DNA of 12,538 nt from Lutibacter sp. Lineage in GTDB: Bacteria > Bacteroidota > Bacteroidia > Flavobacteriales > Flavobacteriaceae. The position numbers were made by a program, and so were the translations under genes. Of the stretch, positions 5,909 through 12,538 are shown piece after piece. A model generated the notes under the pieces. It was given only the letters and a program-made list of their open reading frames with translations, ran no database searches and was not told the origin of the DNA. The DNA lies in the NCBI GenBank assembly GCA_030599055.1, contig JAUVOS010000054.1, positions 1 to 12,538 on the forward strand. Reading direction: 5' to 3'. Each line of letters begins with the position of its first letter. The first letter of the stretch is position 1.

Positions 5909-7198
5909 TTATTTTCGTTTGGACATAGGTACACATTTTCGTTCATTGACACCGATATAAAGCTGTCTTGGACGACCTATAGGTTCCTTATTGAGGTGCA
6001 TTTCTCGCCATTGAGCTATCCAACCGGGTAAACGACCTATGGCAAACATTACGGTAAACATTTCGACTCGTATTCCTAAAGCACGGTAAATAATACCCGA
6101 ATAAAAATCTACATTCGGGAATAATTTTCTGTCTATAAAATAAGGGTCACTTAAAGCGGCTTCTTCAAGGTGTTTGGCTACTTTTAAAGCTGGATCAACA
6201 ACACCTAACTCATTTAATACTGCTTTGGCACTTTCTTTTATGATTAAAGCGCGTGGGTCGAAGTTTTTGTAAACACGATGTCCAAAGCCCATTAATCGGA
6301 AAAGATCGTTTTTGTCTTTGGCTCTTTTGATAAACTTATCAACATCACCGCCATCTTCAATAATTTCTTCCAACATTTCTATAACAGCTTGGTTAGCGCC
6401 ACCGTGCATAGGTCCCCAAAGTGCTGAAACGCCAGAGGATATCGAAGCAAATAAACTGGCATGCGAAGATCCTACAAGTCGAACCGTTGAAGTAGAGCAA
6501 TTTTGTTCGTGATCTAGATGTAAAATCAACAATTCTTCTATCGCTTTTTTAATAATGGGATTTGCCTCGTATTTCGTAGTCGGAATTTTAAACATAAGCA
6601 TTAAAATATTCTCGACATAATCCAATGAATTATCTGAATAGCTTAGTGGTAATCCTTCATTTTTTGAATGTGACCATGCTGCTAATACAGGGAATTTCCC
6701 TAATATTTTGGTTATAGAGTTGTACATTTCTTCTTCAGAGTACATTCCGGCATGCCTTGGATGAAAAGCTGTTAAAGCTCCTGTCAAAGAAGACAAGACT
6801 CCCATAGGGTGTGCTGCTCTTGGGAAACCATCTAAAATATCTTTGATTTCCTCATTGACCATTGAATTTTTCTTAACGTCAGCTTCAAATTTTTCAAACT
6901 CTTCCTTATTGGGTAAATCACCAAATATGACTAAATAGGCAACCTCTAAAAAATTGGATCTTTTAGCTAAATCCTCAATAGGGTATCCTCTATGCCTAAG
7001 TATTCCTTTTTCACCATCTAAAAAGGTTATTGCACTTTTACAAGAACCAGTATTTTTATATCCCGGATCTAGAGTGATAACACCACCCGTTTTACTTCTT
7101 AATTTGCTAATATCTATTGCAATTTCATTTTCTGTTCCTATTTCAACGGGAAATTCATACCTTTTACCTTGAAACTCAAATACTCCTATTTCTGACAT
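5909..7198 (-). CDS. gltA: Citrate synthase, type II
   Basis: 429 residues, the normal length for the bacterial hexameric type (E. coli 427). It condenses oxaloacetate and acetyl-CoA to citrate, the first step of the TCA cycle, in the cytoplasm. The catalytic triad is visible: H265 in GPMHGGANQ, H307 in MGFGHRVYK and D364 in NVDFYSG. Other family segments are GILRHRGYPIEDLA (65-78), HLDHEQNCSTSTVRLVGSSH (227-246, with the oxaloacetate-binding H230), FAIGRLPGWIAQWREM (385-400) and IGRPRQLYIG (407-416). The first 60 residues carry the beta-rich N-terminal domain of type II enzymes (LDPGYKNTGSC at 43-53). A single-gene unit: a strong terminator follows, and a 185-bp gap precedes it. A near-consensus -7 box (TGAATTTG, 7239-7246) lies 40 bp upstream of the ATG, but it is weak. 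Confidence 0.98.
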   Translation of the reverse strand: MSEIGVFEFQGKRYEFPVEIGTENEIAIDISKLRSKTGGVITLDPGYKNTGSCKSAITFLDGEKGILRHRGYPIEDLAKRSNFLEVAYLVIFGDLPNKEEFEKFEADVKKNSMVNEEIKDILDGFPRAAHPMGVLSSLTGALTAFHPRHAGMYSEEEMYNSITKILGKFPVLAAWSHSKNEGLPLSYSDNSLDYVENILMLMFKIPTTKYEANPIIKKAIEELLILHLDHEQNCSTSTVRLVGSSHASLFASISSGVSALWGPMHGGANQAVIEMLEEIIEDGGDVDKFIKRAKDKNDLFRLMGFGHRVYKNFDPRALIIKESAKAVLNELGVVDPALKVAKHLEEAALSDPYFIDRKLFPNVDFYSGIIYRALGIRVEMFTVMFAIGRLPGWIAQWREMHLNKEPIGRPRQLYIGVNERKCVPMSKRK

Positions 7199-7383
7199 TA
7201 TTATCTGTTATTATTTGGTTATTAAATTATTTAGAGCACAAATTCAACTATGCTTTAGTCATTTATATATGACAAATATCAATTTAAACTATTATTTATC
7301 AGTAACTTGTGTTAGTAGTGTAGGTGCTTCACACGGATATAAAGATAAAGAAAAAATTGAAATGACTCCAATTATCAAGTAAA

Positions 7384-8757
7384 TTAGGGTTTTATCAGTT
7401 TGTAGAGTTGCTTTTCTATCTGATTGCCGGTTAGTAGTGTAAAGCTATTGGCTACATTTCCATTAGAATCTACAAGAATGGTTCTTGTGTAATTCGTTGA
7501 AATAAAGTTATATCCGTCACTGTCAGCAGCTAAGTAATATTGCTCCTTTATTTTACTATTAAAACAAGATTTTGAAAAACCGGAATCATTATAGATTAAT
7601 CCTATAAAAGTGATTTGGGGATACTTGTTTTTTAGAAATTGAATTCTTTTAACCAAATATTCATCAAATATATTTTTTGCTGAACAGAAGTAAATAACAG
7701 CATTTTTATTTAAAATTACTTTTTCAATTTCACTTGTTTCACCTTGAGTTGATTGAATCATAAAGTTAGGAAAATGGTTGTTTATTGGTAAAGCTTCTCT
7801 ATCCTTTTTTAATTGATTAAAATTATTTATTGTTGTTGAATCAGTACAATTTTTATAAAAAATTTTTAAATATTCTGCGTCAATAAAATCAGGTTTGCTA
7901 AAGAAAAGATAATTAATCTCTCTACGTAAAAAACGATTTTTAAGATCCGGGGTTTTGATCTTATTTGCGATAATTTGTATCAATTTTGCACTAAAATTCT
8001 TATCGAAAATTTTACCGTTATTCTCATGATAAGCGAGATTGTATAAATGAGCAGATACGAAATTTTGATAAGCATAATACTCAGATAAGAAAGAATCGTT
8101 AAGGTTTGTATGTTTTCGATAACTATAAAAATTGCTTGAAACTTTTACCACACTATCTAATCCCAAAGTTTTTTTATGATAATATGGATACAATTCTTTT
8201 AAACGCAAAAGAGGATACTTGATGGCTGCTTCTGCCAAATGAAGGTATTGTTTTGATAATGTATTATCAGTTTCAACAAGGTTTGTCAATAATTCAGTAT
8301 GTCGTGTATTCGCTTCATCAATTTTATTTAGAAACTCATTTTCGGGTAATGAAAAATAGGAATAAAAAATAGTCTCTTCTTTTTCATTTTCTAGAAACAG
8401 ATTTAATAGGAGTTCATTTTTTGCAGCTCCCTTTCCTTCGAAAACTAAAGTCTCGTCAAAATCCCATGTATTTAATCTGAGATGAATACTATCTTGAGGT
8501 TCTAAATAGAGGTATTGAAATTCATAAGCGTGTTTAAAGTAGTATAACCCGGGTTTAATTTCGGATATTCTTTTGCCAAACGTATTATTCTTTTTTAAAG
8601 GGATACTGTCAATAATCTTGTCTTTTTGCATTAGCAAGACTACATCTGATTTGGGGTTTACGATTTCACCACCAATATAAATAGATGTATCTTCGGGCTG
8701 GGTTTTACAACCTATAAATAAAATTCCGATTAATATGAAAAAGTAAAAATATTTCAT
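7384..8757 (-). CDS. Lipoprotein with N-terminal DUF4369-like and C-terminal thioredoxin-like domains
   Basis: 457 residues. A lipoprotein signal spans 1-17 (hydrophobic FYFFILIGI, lipobox LFIGC with C17 as the lipidated residue), so the protein is periplasmic or outer-membrane anchored. Residues 26-110 look like the beta-rich DUF4369-type domain often found before TlpA-like domains in Bacteroidota (IYIGGEIVNP, DSIPLKKNNTF, YLYLEPQDSI). A helical middle (about 115-320) follows. The end (325-457) has the shape of a TlpA/AhpC thioredoxin fold: FPNFMIQSTQGE, NKNAVIYFCSA, ITFIGLIY, TRTILVDSNGNV. The expected WCxxC redox pair is reduced to a single Cys (C358 in YFCSAKN), so it is probably not a disulfide reductase. 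It lies 185 bp upstream of gltA with no sign of linkage. Function unknown. Confidence 0.87.
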   Translation of the reverse strand: MKYFYFFILIGILFIGCKTQPEDTSIYIGGEIVNPKSDVVLLMQKDKIIDSIPLKKNNTFGKRISEIKPGLYYFKHAYEFQYLYLEPQDSIHLRLNTWDFDETLVFEGKGAAKNELLLNLFLENEKEETIFYSYFSLPENEFLNKIDEANTRHTELLTNLVETDNTLSKQYLHLAEAAIKYPLLRLKELYPYYHKKTLGLDSVVKVSSNFYSYRKHTNLNDSFLSEYYAYQNFVSAHLYNLAYHENNGKIFDKNFSAKLIQIIANKIKTPDLKNRFLRREINYLFFSKPDFIDAEYLKIFYKNCTDSTTINNFNQLKKDREALPINNHFPNFMIQSTQGETSEIEKVILNKNAVIYFCSAKNIFDEYLVKRIQFLKNKYPQITFIGLIYNDSGFSKSCFNSKIKEQYYLAADSDGYNFISTNYTRTILVDSNGNVANSFTLLTGNQIEKQLYKLIKP

Positions 8758-8821
8758 TTCAACAAAATTAATGAGTCAACAATGAGTAGCTGTTAATTCC
8801 GTGTTAAGATTTTTTAATAGT

Positions 8822-8863
8822 AGGTTAAAAGTTTGAGGTTAAAAAGGTTAAAGTTTTAAAGGC
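8822..8863. repeat. Short-word repeat, about 7-bp period
   Basis: Reads as AGGTTAA, AAGTTTG, AGGTTAA, AAAGGTT, AAAGTTT, TAAAGGC. The first three words are in exact 7-bp register; afterwards the motif shifts by a base. No opposite-strand partner array is present nearby. Confidence 0.6.
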
Positions 8864-8933
8864 TCTAGTTTATAGTAAGGTTGGGACTTTAAAGAGAATA
8901 TAAAATATAATAGATTGATTGTAAATCATTTTC

Positions 8934-9017
8934 TAACCGCAAAAGAACGCAAAAGATTTACGCAAAGGTCGCTAAGCATTGCGAACTTTGCGTAAAACCT
9001 AGCGCGCCTTGCGGTTA
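8934..9017. repeat. Palindromic repeat built from CGCAAA words
   Basis: The outer stem TAACCGCAA (8934-8942) pairs with 9009-9017. The inner stem 8957-8972 pairs with 8981-8996 over 16 bp with one mismatch and an 8-bp loop. CGCAAA occurs at 8939, 8948 and 8961 and its complement TTTGCG at 8987-8992. It is clearly richer in GC than the surrounding sequence. It resembles a REP-like intergenic element. Confidence 0.85.
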
Positions 9018-9104
9018 AATTTCAAAAGTTTTAGAGTTTGAAATCATTCCTATTCTAAAATTTAATAAGCATTTGACCGGACAGAAGTTAATATTGTCTA
9101 ACAA

Positions 9105-9135
9105 CTTGTAAATCCCTTAAATAATCTTATTTTCG
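9105..9135 (+). promoter_or_regulatory. Promoter of the ABC-F gene
   Basis: CTTG at 9105-9108, a spacer of exactly 19 bp, then TATTTTCG at 9128-9135. This fits the Bacteroidota pattern TTTG-N19-TAnnTTTG with one mismatch in each box. It lies 22 bp before the ATG at 9158, leaving a short leader with no Shine-Dalgarno. Confidence 0.6.
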
Positions 9136-9157
9136 CAGCCGAATAATTTACAAGAAT

Positions 9158-10780
9158 ATGTTATCAGTATCTAACCTTTCTGTGCAATTTGGAAAAAGAG
9201 TTTTATTTGACGAAGTAAATGTCAAATTTATACAGGGAAATTGCTATGGTATAATCGGAGCAAATGGCTCTGGAAAATCCACATTTTTAAAAATATTAGC
9301 AGGAGAAGAAGACCCAACAGCAGGTCATATTCATTTAGAAAAAGGCAAACGAATGTCTGTGTTAACACAAGATCACTTTGCTTATGATGCATTTCAAGTT
9401 TTAGAAACGGTTTTAATGGGAAATAAGCCATTATTTGAACTGAAAAATGAAATGGATGCAATCTATGCCAAATCAGATTTTTCTGATGAAGATGGACTTA
9501 AAGTAGGAGACTTAAGTGCTACTTACGAAGAAATGGGAGGTTGGACAGCTGAAAGTGAAGCGGCCAACTTGCTTTCATCTCTAGGAATTAAGGATGCCAT
9601 GCATTTTACAAAAATGGCAGAATTAGATAATAAAGCAAAAGTGCGTGTTTTACTTGCACAGGCTATTTTTGGGAATCCTGATGTACTAATTATGGATGAG
9701 CCTACCAATGATTTAGATTTTGAAACAATAGGTTGGTTGGAAAACTTTTTGGCGAATTTTGACAATACGGTAATCGTTGTATCGCATGACAGGCACTTTC
9801 TAGATGCAGTTTGTACGCATGTTTCGGATATTGATTTTGGAAAAATAACGCATTATTCAGGTAATTATTCGTTTTGGTATGAGTCAAGTCAATTGGCTGC
9901 TAGACAAAGAGCTCAACAGAATAAAAAAGCAGAGGATAAGAAGAAAGAATTAGAAGAATTTATACGTCGTTTTGCGGCTAATGTTGCGAAATCAAAACAA
10001 GCGACTAGTCGTAAAAAGATGATCGATAAATTGAATATTGGTGATATTAAACCATCTAGTAGACGTTATCCGGGCATCTTTTTTGAGCAAGAACGCCATG
10101 CAGGAGATCAAATTTTAAATATTGAACATTTGACAAAATCCATTGACGGTGAGATTTTATTTGATGATATACATCTCAATTTAAACAAAGGTGATAAAGT
10201 AGCTGTATTATCACGTAATTCGAATGCTTTACATGCCTTTTTTGAGATTTTAATGGGAAATATGGAAGCAGATAAAGGTACATTTAAATGGGGAGTTACT
10301 ACAACCCAATCCTATTTGCCGGTTGATAATTCTCAGTTCTTTGAAAGTGACAACGATTTAGTAGAATGGTTACGTCAGTGGGCAAAAACAGAAGAAGAAA
10401 GAGAAGCAGTTCATTTAAGAGGTTTCCTTGGTAGAATGTTATTTAGTGGAGATGAAGCCTTAAAACAAGTAAATGTATTATCTGGTGGAGAAAAAGTACG
10501 CTGTATGTTATCACGAATGATGCAATTGCGCGCTAATGTTTTACTTATTGATGAACCGACAAATCATCTTGACCTAGAGGCTATTCAGGCTTTTAACAAT
10601 GGGTTGAATAAGTATAAGGGCACTGTTTTATTTGCTACACATGACCATGAATTTGCGCAAACACTTGCAACTAGAATTATTGAGATAACTCCAAAGGGTA
10701 TTATTGATCGTATTAGTACTTTTGATGAATATTTAGAGAATCCAAAAATCAAAGAACTACGGAATATAATGTATAGTTAG
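9158..10780 (+). CDS. ABC-F family ATPase, YbiT-type, asymmetric ATP sites
   Basis: 540 residues; two ABC domains and no membrane segments, the form of ABC-F translation factors that bind the ribosomal E-site. NBD1: Walker A GANGSGKS (34-41), Q71, Walker B VLIMDE (176-181), switch H210; its signature is not LSGGQ but ELDNKAKVR (155-163). The charged linker is about 246-300 (with SKSKQATSR-like sequence near 278-285, as in YbiT). NBD2: signature LSGGEKVR (441-448), Walker B VLLIDE (461-466), H495; but the Walker A is lost, S352-R-N-S-N-A-L-H359 standing where GxxGxGKS belongs, and the Q-loop Gln is also missing. In the head-to-tail arrangement of ABC domains, one composite site is intact and the other has lost both halves. 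It has its own promoter. The YbiT relation is by recalled sequence; the exact target is unknown. Confidence 0.95.
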   Translation: MLSVSNLSVQFGKRVLFDEVNVKFIQGNCYGIIGANGSGKSTFLKILAGEEDPTAGHIHLEKGKRMSVLTQDHFAYDAFQVLETVLMGNKPLFELKNEMDAIYAKSDFSDEDGLKVGDLSATYEEMGGWTAESEAANLLSSLGIKDAMHFTKMAELDNKAKVRVLLAQAIFGNPDVLIMDEPTNDLDFETIGWLENFLANFDNTVIVVSHDRHFLDAVCTHVSDIDFGKITHYSGNYSFWYESSQLAARQRAQQNKKAEDKKKELEEFIRRFAANVAKSKQATSRKKMIDKLNIGDIKPSSRRYPGIFFEQERHAGDQILNIEHLTKSIDGEILFDDIHLNLNKGDKVAVLSRNSNALHAFFEILMGNMEADKGTFKWGVTTTQSYLPVDNSQFFESDNDLVEWLRQWAKTEEEREAVHLRGFLGRMLFSGDEALKQVNVLSGGEKVRCMLSRMMQLRANVLLIDEPTNHLDLEAIQAFNNGLNKYKGTVLFATHDHEFAQTLATRIIEITPKGIIDRISTFDEYLENPKIKELRNIMYS

Positions 10781-10787
10781 GAGATTT

Positions 10788-10836
10788 GCTTTGCGCTTTG
10801 CGCTTTAAGCAGTACGCTGTATGCTTTACGCTATTT
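10788..10836. repeat. Seven tandem heptamers GCTxTxx
   Basis: Seven consecutive 7-bp words in perfect register: GCTTTGC, GCTTTGC, GCTTTAA, GCAGTAC, GCTGTAT, GCTTTAC, GCTATTT. GC is kept at the start of every word while the rest drifts. The array begins 7 bp after the ABC-F stop codon and lies before the DUF493 gene. There is no inverted partner. Confidence 0.9.
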
Positions 10837-10909
10837 GAAGTATGAATTTTCTAGTTAATTGACAAATTATTCGTTTATACATTTTAAAAAGTACTCTATA
10901 TATACTAAA

Positions 10910-11188
10910 ATGAAGCCAAAAGAATTTTATATAAAACTAAAAGCTACTTTAGAGGAAACGACTGCATTTCCTACAAAATACCTATATAAATTTATTGTTC
11001 CAACGAAAGATGATGGCGTTAAAAAAATTGAAAATTTTTTTGATAATATGGGCGCTGTAATCACTACTAAAGAGTCGCGAAAAGGTAACTATACAAGTAT
11101 AACAATTTTAGTAAAATTGAATTCAGCAGACTTAGTTATTAAAAAATATAAAGAAGCAGCGACAGTTGCTGGCGTTATATCACTTTAA
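10910..11188 (+). CDS. DUF493 (YbeD-like) family protein
   Basis: 92 residues. The sequence EFYIKLKATLEETTAFPTKYLYKFIVP, then VKKIENFF, then TTKESRKGNYTSITILVKLNSADLVIKKY fits the small ferredoxin-like fold of DUF493 (E. coli YbeD), whose members in this phylum end in a similar 'GVISL'. Its role is unknown; the E. coli homologue has been linked by gene position to lipoate metabolism, but no lipoate gene is seen here. The ATG at 10910 is chosen; a TTG at 10859 would add 17 residues lacking family similarity and overlapping promoter-like sequence (TTG at 10859, TACATTTT at 10878-10885, spacer 16 bp, shorter than usual). The last 9 bp overlap the end of the opposite-strand PH-domain gene. Confidence 0.9.
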   Translation: MKPKEFYIKLKATLEETTAFPTKYLYKFIVPTKDDGVKKIENFFDNMGAVITTKESRKGNYTSITILVKLNSADLVIKKYKEAATVAGVISL

Positions 11189-11728
11189 ACCAAAGCCTTT
11201 TTTCTTTATTTCATTTAAACTATCTCTAATTTCCATTAAAATACTAAGGGTTTTTTTAGTACTCGCTTCTATTTGTAGGCTTTCAGGTTGATTAACAGAT
11301 TTTTGCAATGCCATTTGTTGTAGTACATTATCTTTAAAATCAGCAGCATTCATAATTCCAACGAGTTTCATATCACTTCCTTCGGGTTTGCTGTGTCCGG
11401 CAGTTTTGATTTTAAGAATTCGTAAATCAAAATATTTTAAAAAGGGATTATCAATAAAGGTCAAATCTTGAATATTCTCTAATGGAATTGTTTTTTCGAC
11501 TTTAAAAAATACGCCTTTGCTAAACATTAAATGTCTGTCGGTTAATTTGCATTTTAAATTATCGAAATAACGCTTACTAATATATTTGCCATATCCTAGA
11601 AACCAAAAGATAAGAAAAGGAATACCAATCAGCGTAATTGTTAAATAAAAGGCTATGATCCAAAATAGATAGTTTTTAATTTTTGGATTAAATGCTGCTT
11701 GCTGTATTAAATTCGATTGTAAAGCCAT
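11180..11728 (-). CDS. Membrane protein with bacterial PH domain (YdbS/bPH2-like)
   Basis: 182 residues from the ATG at 11728. A hydrophobic stretch at about 20-46 (YLFWIIAFYLTITLIGIPFLIFWFLGY) forms one long or two short membrane helices. The following region, about 52-140, matches the bacterial PH domain of YdbS/YdbT-type proteins: a strand with LTDRHLMFSKGVFF (62-75), KTIPLENIQDLTF (79-91), then LRILKIKTAG (102-111) and a closing helix. The tail (150-180) is helical and Lys-rich. Family members are inner-membrane proteins of unclear role. A GTG at 11752 would add eight residues (SKQNINH plus the start) and lies closer to the -7 box at 11787; the ATG is preferred but not certain. It ends tail-to-tail with, and overlaps by 9 bp, the DUF493 gene, with no terminator between them. 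Confidence 0.88.
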   Translation of the reverse strand: MALQSNLIQQAAFNPKIKNYLFWIIAFYLTITLIGIPFLIFWFLGYGKYISKRYFDNLKCKLTDRHLMFSKGVFFKVEKTIPLENIQDLTFIDNPFLKYFDLRILKIKTAGHSKPEGSDMKLVGIMNAADFKDNVLQQMALQKSVNQPESLQIEASTKKTLSILMEIRDSLNEIKKKGFGLK

Positions 11729-11786
11729 GTGATTTATGTTTTGTTTGGACACTCACTTATGAGTAGGGAAGTAGCTAGGATTGTTA

Positions 11787-11794
11787 CAAAGTTA
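11787..11794 (-). promoter_or_regulatory. Candidate -7 promoter box for the PH-domain gene
   Basis: On the minus strand it reads TAACTTTG, an exact TAnnTTTG match, 58 bp upstream of the ATG at 11728 and 34 bp upstream of the alternative GTG. A TTTG exists upstream but with a 22-bp spacer instead of 19. Confidence 0.4.
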
Positions 11795-11836
11795 TAAAAA
11801 ATACGAACAATTCATCCAAATCAAATTAAGATAAAA

Positions 11837-11964
11837 GATATGAGTATTGAGTAATTAGAATTGAGATACGTTATTTTTTCCTTGTAAACAAGTTGTTTTT
11901 ATAAAGTGCTCAAATCTCAAATCTCAAATCTCAAATCTCAATACTCATATCTCAATACTAATTA
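11837..11964. repeat. Inverted heptamer arrays (CTCAAAT words) with a 15-bp perfect stem
   Basis: From 11909 there are eight 7-bp words in register: CTCAAAT four times, CTCAATA, CTCATAT, CTCAATA, CTAATTA. The opposite arm, 11841-11868, reads TGAGTAT, TGAGTAA, TTAGAAT, TGAGATA, the reversed complement style of the same words. Segments 11837-11851 and 11937-11951 pair perfectly over 15 bp. The 40-bp centre includes a small CTTGT/ACAAG dyad (11881-11892). It lies between the 3' end of the sulfatase gene and the upstream region of the PH-domain gene. No spacers of the CRISPR type are present. Confidence 0.93.
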
Positions 11965-12016
11965 AAACCTGTAAAGTAGAAAGATTAGAAAATAGGTTGA
12001 ATAGGTGCCAAAAACA

Positions 12017-12538
12017 CTAAGGAACTACGGTCATCCTGTTTTCAATCAGGCGATTGTAGTATTGTTGAATATATGCCTTTAAGAATTTTTCCAATCGTTT
12101 AATTGTTTCCGGTTCTTTTAGCAAGAGATTATTCTTTAACAATATGTCGGTTTTATACAAATAAAGTCCGACACTTTTTCCATCTCTATATTGTAAGAAA
12201 TAATCATTATCTACAAATTGCCAAGTTTGGTTAATAAAGTTGATAGCAAATGGAAAGGAGTCATTTTGACTATCTGAACCAAAGGATATAAAAGCACCGC
12301 TATAATTGAGCTTGCGCAATAGAATGGGTAATATATCTACTTGCTGTGTGACAGTAGTATCCATCTTTGCCAAATTTGTTTGAGAAGGCTGATAAAAGAT
12401 TATAGGAACCGCAAAAGCGCCAAGGCTATTTTTGTAACCCGGTATAATTGTTTGGTTACAATGGTCTGCCGTGATGATAAAGATCGTATTGTCAAACCAA
12501 GGCATTTTTGAAGCTTTCTTAAAAAATTGTTTTAAGGC
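12017..12538 (-). CDS. Sulfatase / LTA-synthase-family protein, C-terminal part (cut by window edge)
   Basis: The frame is open from the right edge of the window and stops at 12017, giving at least 173 residues; the internal ATG at 12505 is not the start, because the reading continues in frame upstream as ALKQFFKKASK. Visible features of the alkaline-phosphatase/sulfatase superfamily are the metal-binding TADH (D25, H26 of the visible part) within NTIFIITADHCNQ, followed by the family's 'GxfAVPIIFYQP' strand and VDILPILL (the helix 'QxDIlPtlL'). Relatives are membrane-anchored phosphoglycerol transferases or sulfatases acting outside the cytoplasmic membrane. The N-terminal membrane part and nucleophile lie outside the window, so the substrate cannot be judged. 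Downstream is the heptamer array. Confidence 0.9.
   Translation of the reverse strand, partial: ALKQFFKKASKMPWFDNTIFIITADHCNQTIIPGYKNSLGAFAVPIIFYQPSQTNLAKMDTTVTQQVDILPILLRKLNYSGAFISFGSDSQNDSFPFAINFINQTWQFVDNDYFLQYRDGKSVGLYLYKTDILLKNNLLLKEPETIKRLEKFLKAYIQQYYNRLIENRMTVVP

Larger units (their letters stand above)
8758..9104. other. Divergent intergenic region between lipoprotein and ABC-F genes
   Basis: Nearly 350 bp without a gene. It contains a heptamer-like array (8822-8863), a GC-richer hairpin repeat (8934-9017), and otherwise A/T-rich sequence. On the minus strand TAATTTTG matches the -7 consensus only 5 bp before the lipoprotein ATG, which would make that mRNA nearly leaderless; without a -33 box this is weak. 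Confidence 0.55.

Noticed and set aside
10859..10909. TTG start extending the DUF493 protein by 17 residues
   Set aside because: The added residues show no family similarity, and the ATG at 10910 gives the expected length.
11909..11964. CRISPR array
   Set aside because: The repeats are 7 bp, directly adjacent and without unique spacers; no cas gene is present.
12017..12505. Sulfatase-like ORF as a complete 162-residue gene
   Set aside because: The frame is open upstream to the window edge with sulfatase-like sequence, so the gene is cut, not short.

Overview
The window looks like a chromosome segment of a low-GC Bacteroidota, most likely a flavobacterium. Three things point there. Genes start after A/T-rich leaders with no Shine-Dalgarno. 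Several upstream regions carry the Bacteroidota -7 box TAnnTTTG. The proteins (short eRF1-like protein, hexapeptide-free DUF493 protein, YbiT-type ABC-F protein with a degenerate second Walker A, thioredoxin-fold lipoprotein) have the Bacteroidota flavour. The assignment rests on recognition by eye, not on a search.

Layout. Positions 1-118 hold no gene but four small GGT..ACC dyads. From 119 to 8757 every gene is on the minus strand. Reading in that direction they are: a lipoprotein with a thioredoxin-like C-terminus (8757-7384); citrate synthase gltA (7198-5909) with a clear hairpin terminator; a 316-bp gap with a candidate promoter; then a likely operon of a cyclic-2,3-diphosphoglycerate-synthetase-like P-loop protein (5592-4276), carbamate kinase arcC (4154-3207), ornithine carbamoyltransferase (3063-2062) and a zinc-ribbon SAM methyltransferase (1988-1347); then a small eRF1-like protein (1264-869) and a two-part protein with a degenerate CZB-like N-terminus (826-119). 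On the right, an ABC-F ATPase (9158-10780) and a DUF493 protein (10910-11188) run on the plus strand. The DUF493 gene overlaps tail-to-tail with a bacterial PH-domain membrane protein (11728-11180). The window ends inside the 3' part of an LTA-synthase-type sulfatase gene (12538-12017, minus).

How the genes fit together. Ornithine carbamoyltransferase plus carbamate kinase can turn citrulline and phosphate into ornithine, ATP, ammonia and CO2. This is the lower half of the arginine deiminase route, but no arginine deiminase is present here. The third partner, the cDPGS-like protein, has no known role in bacteria, so this trio is the best candidate for an undescribed metabolic unit. The other genes are housekeeping or surface functions with no obvious link.

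The most striking non-coding signal is in the gaps between genes. Most hold a different repeat built from short words, several phased at exactly 7 bp and arranged as inverted arrays able to form long hairpins (1993-2062, 4212-4278, 8822-8863, 10788-10836, 11837-11964). A separate family of 20-bp perfect or near-perfect palindromes fills the arcC-OTC gap and shows paired, structure-preserving base changes.
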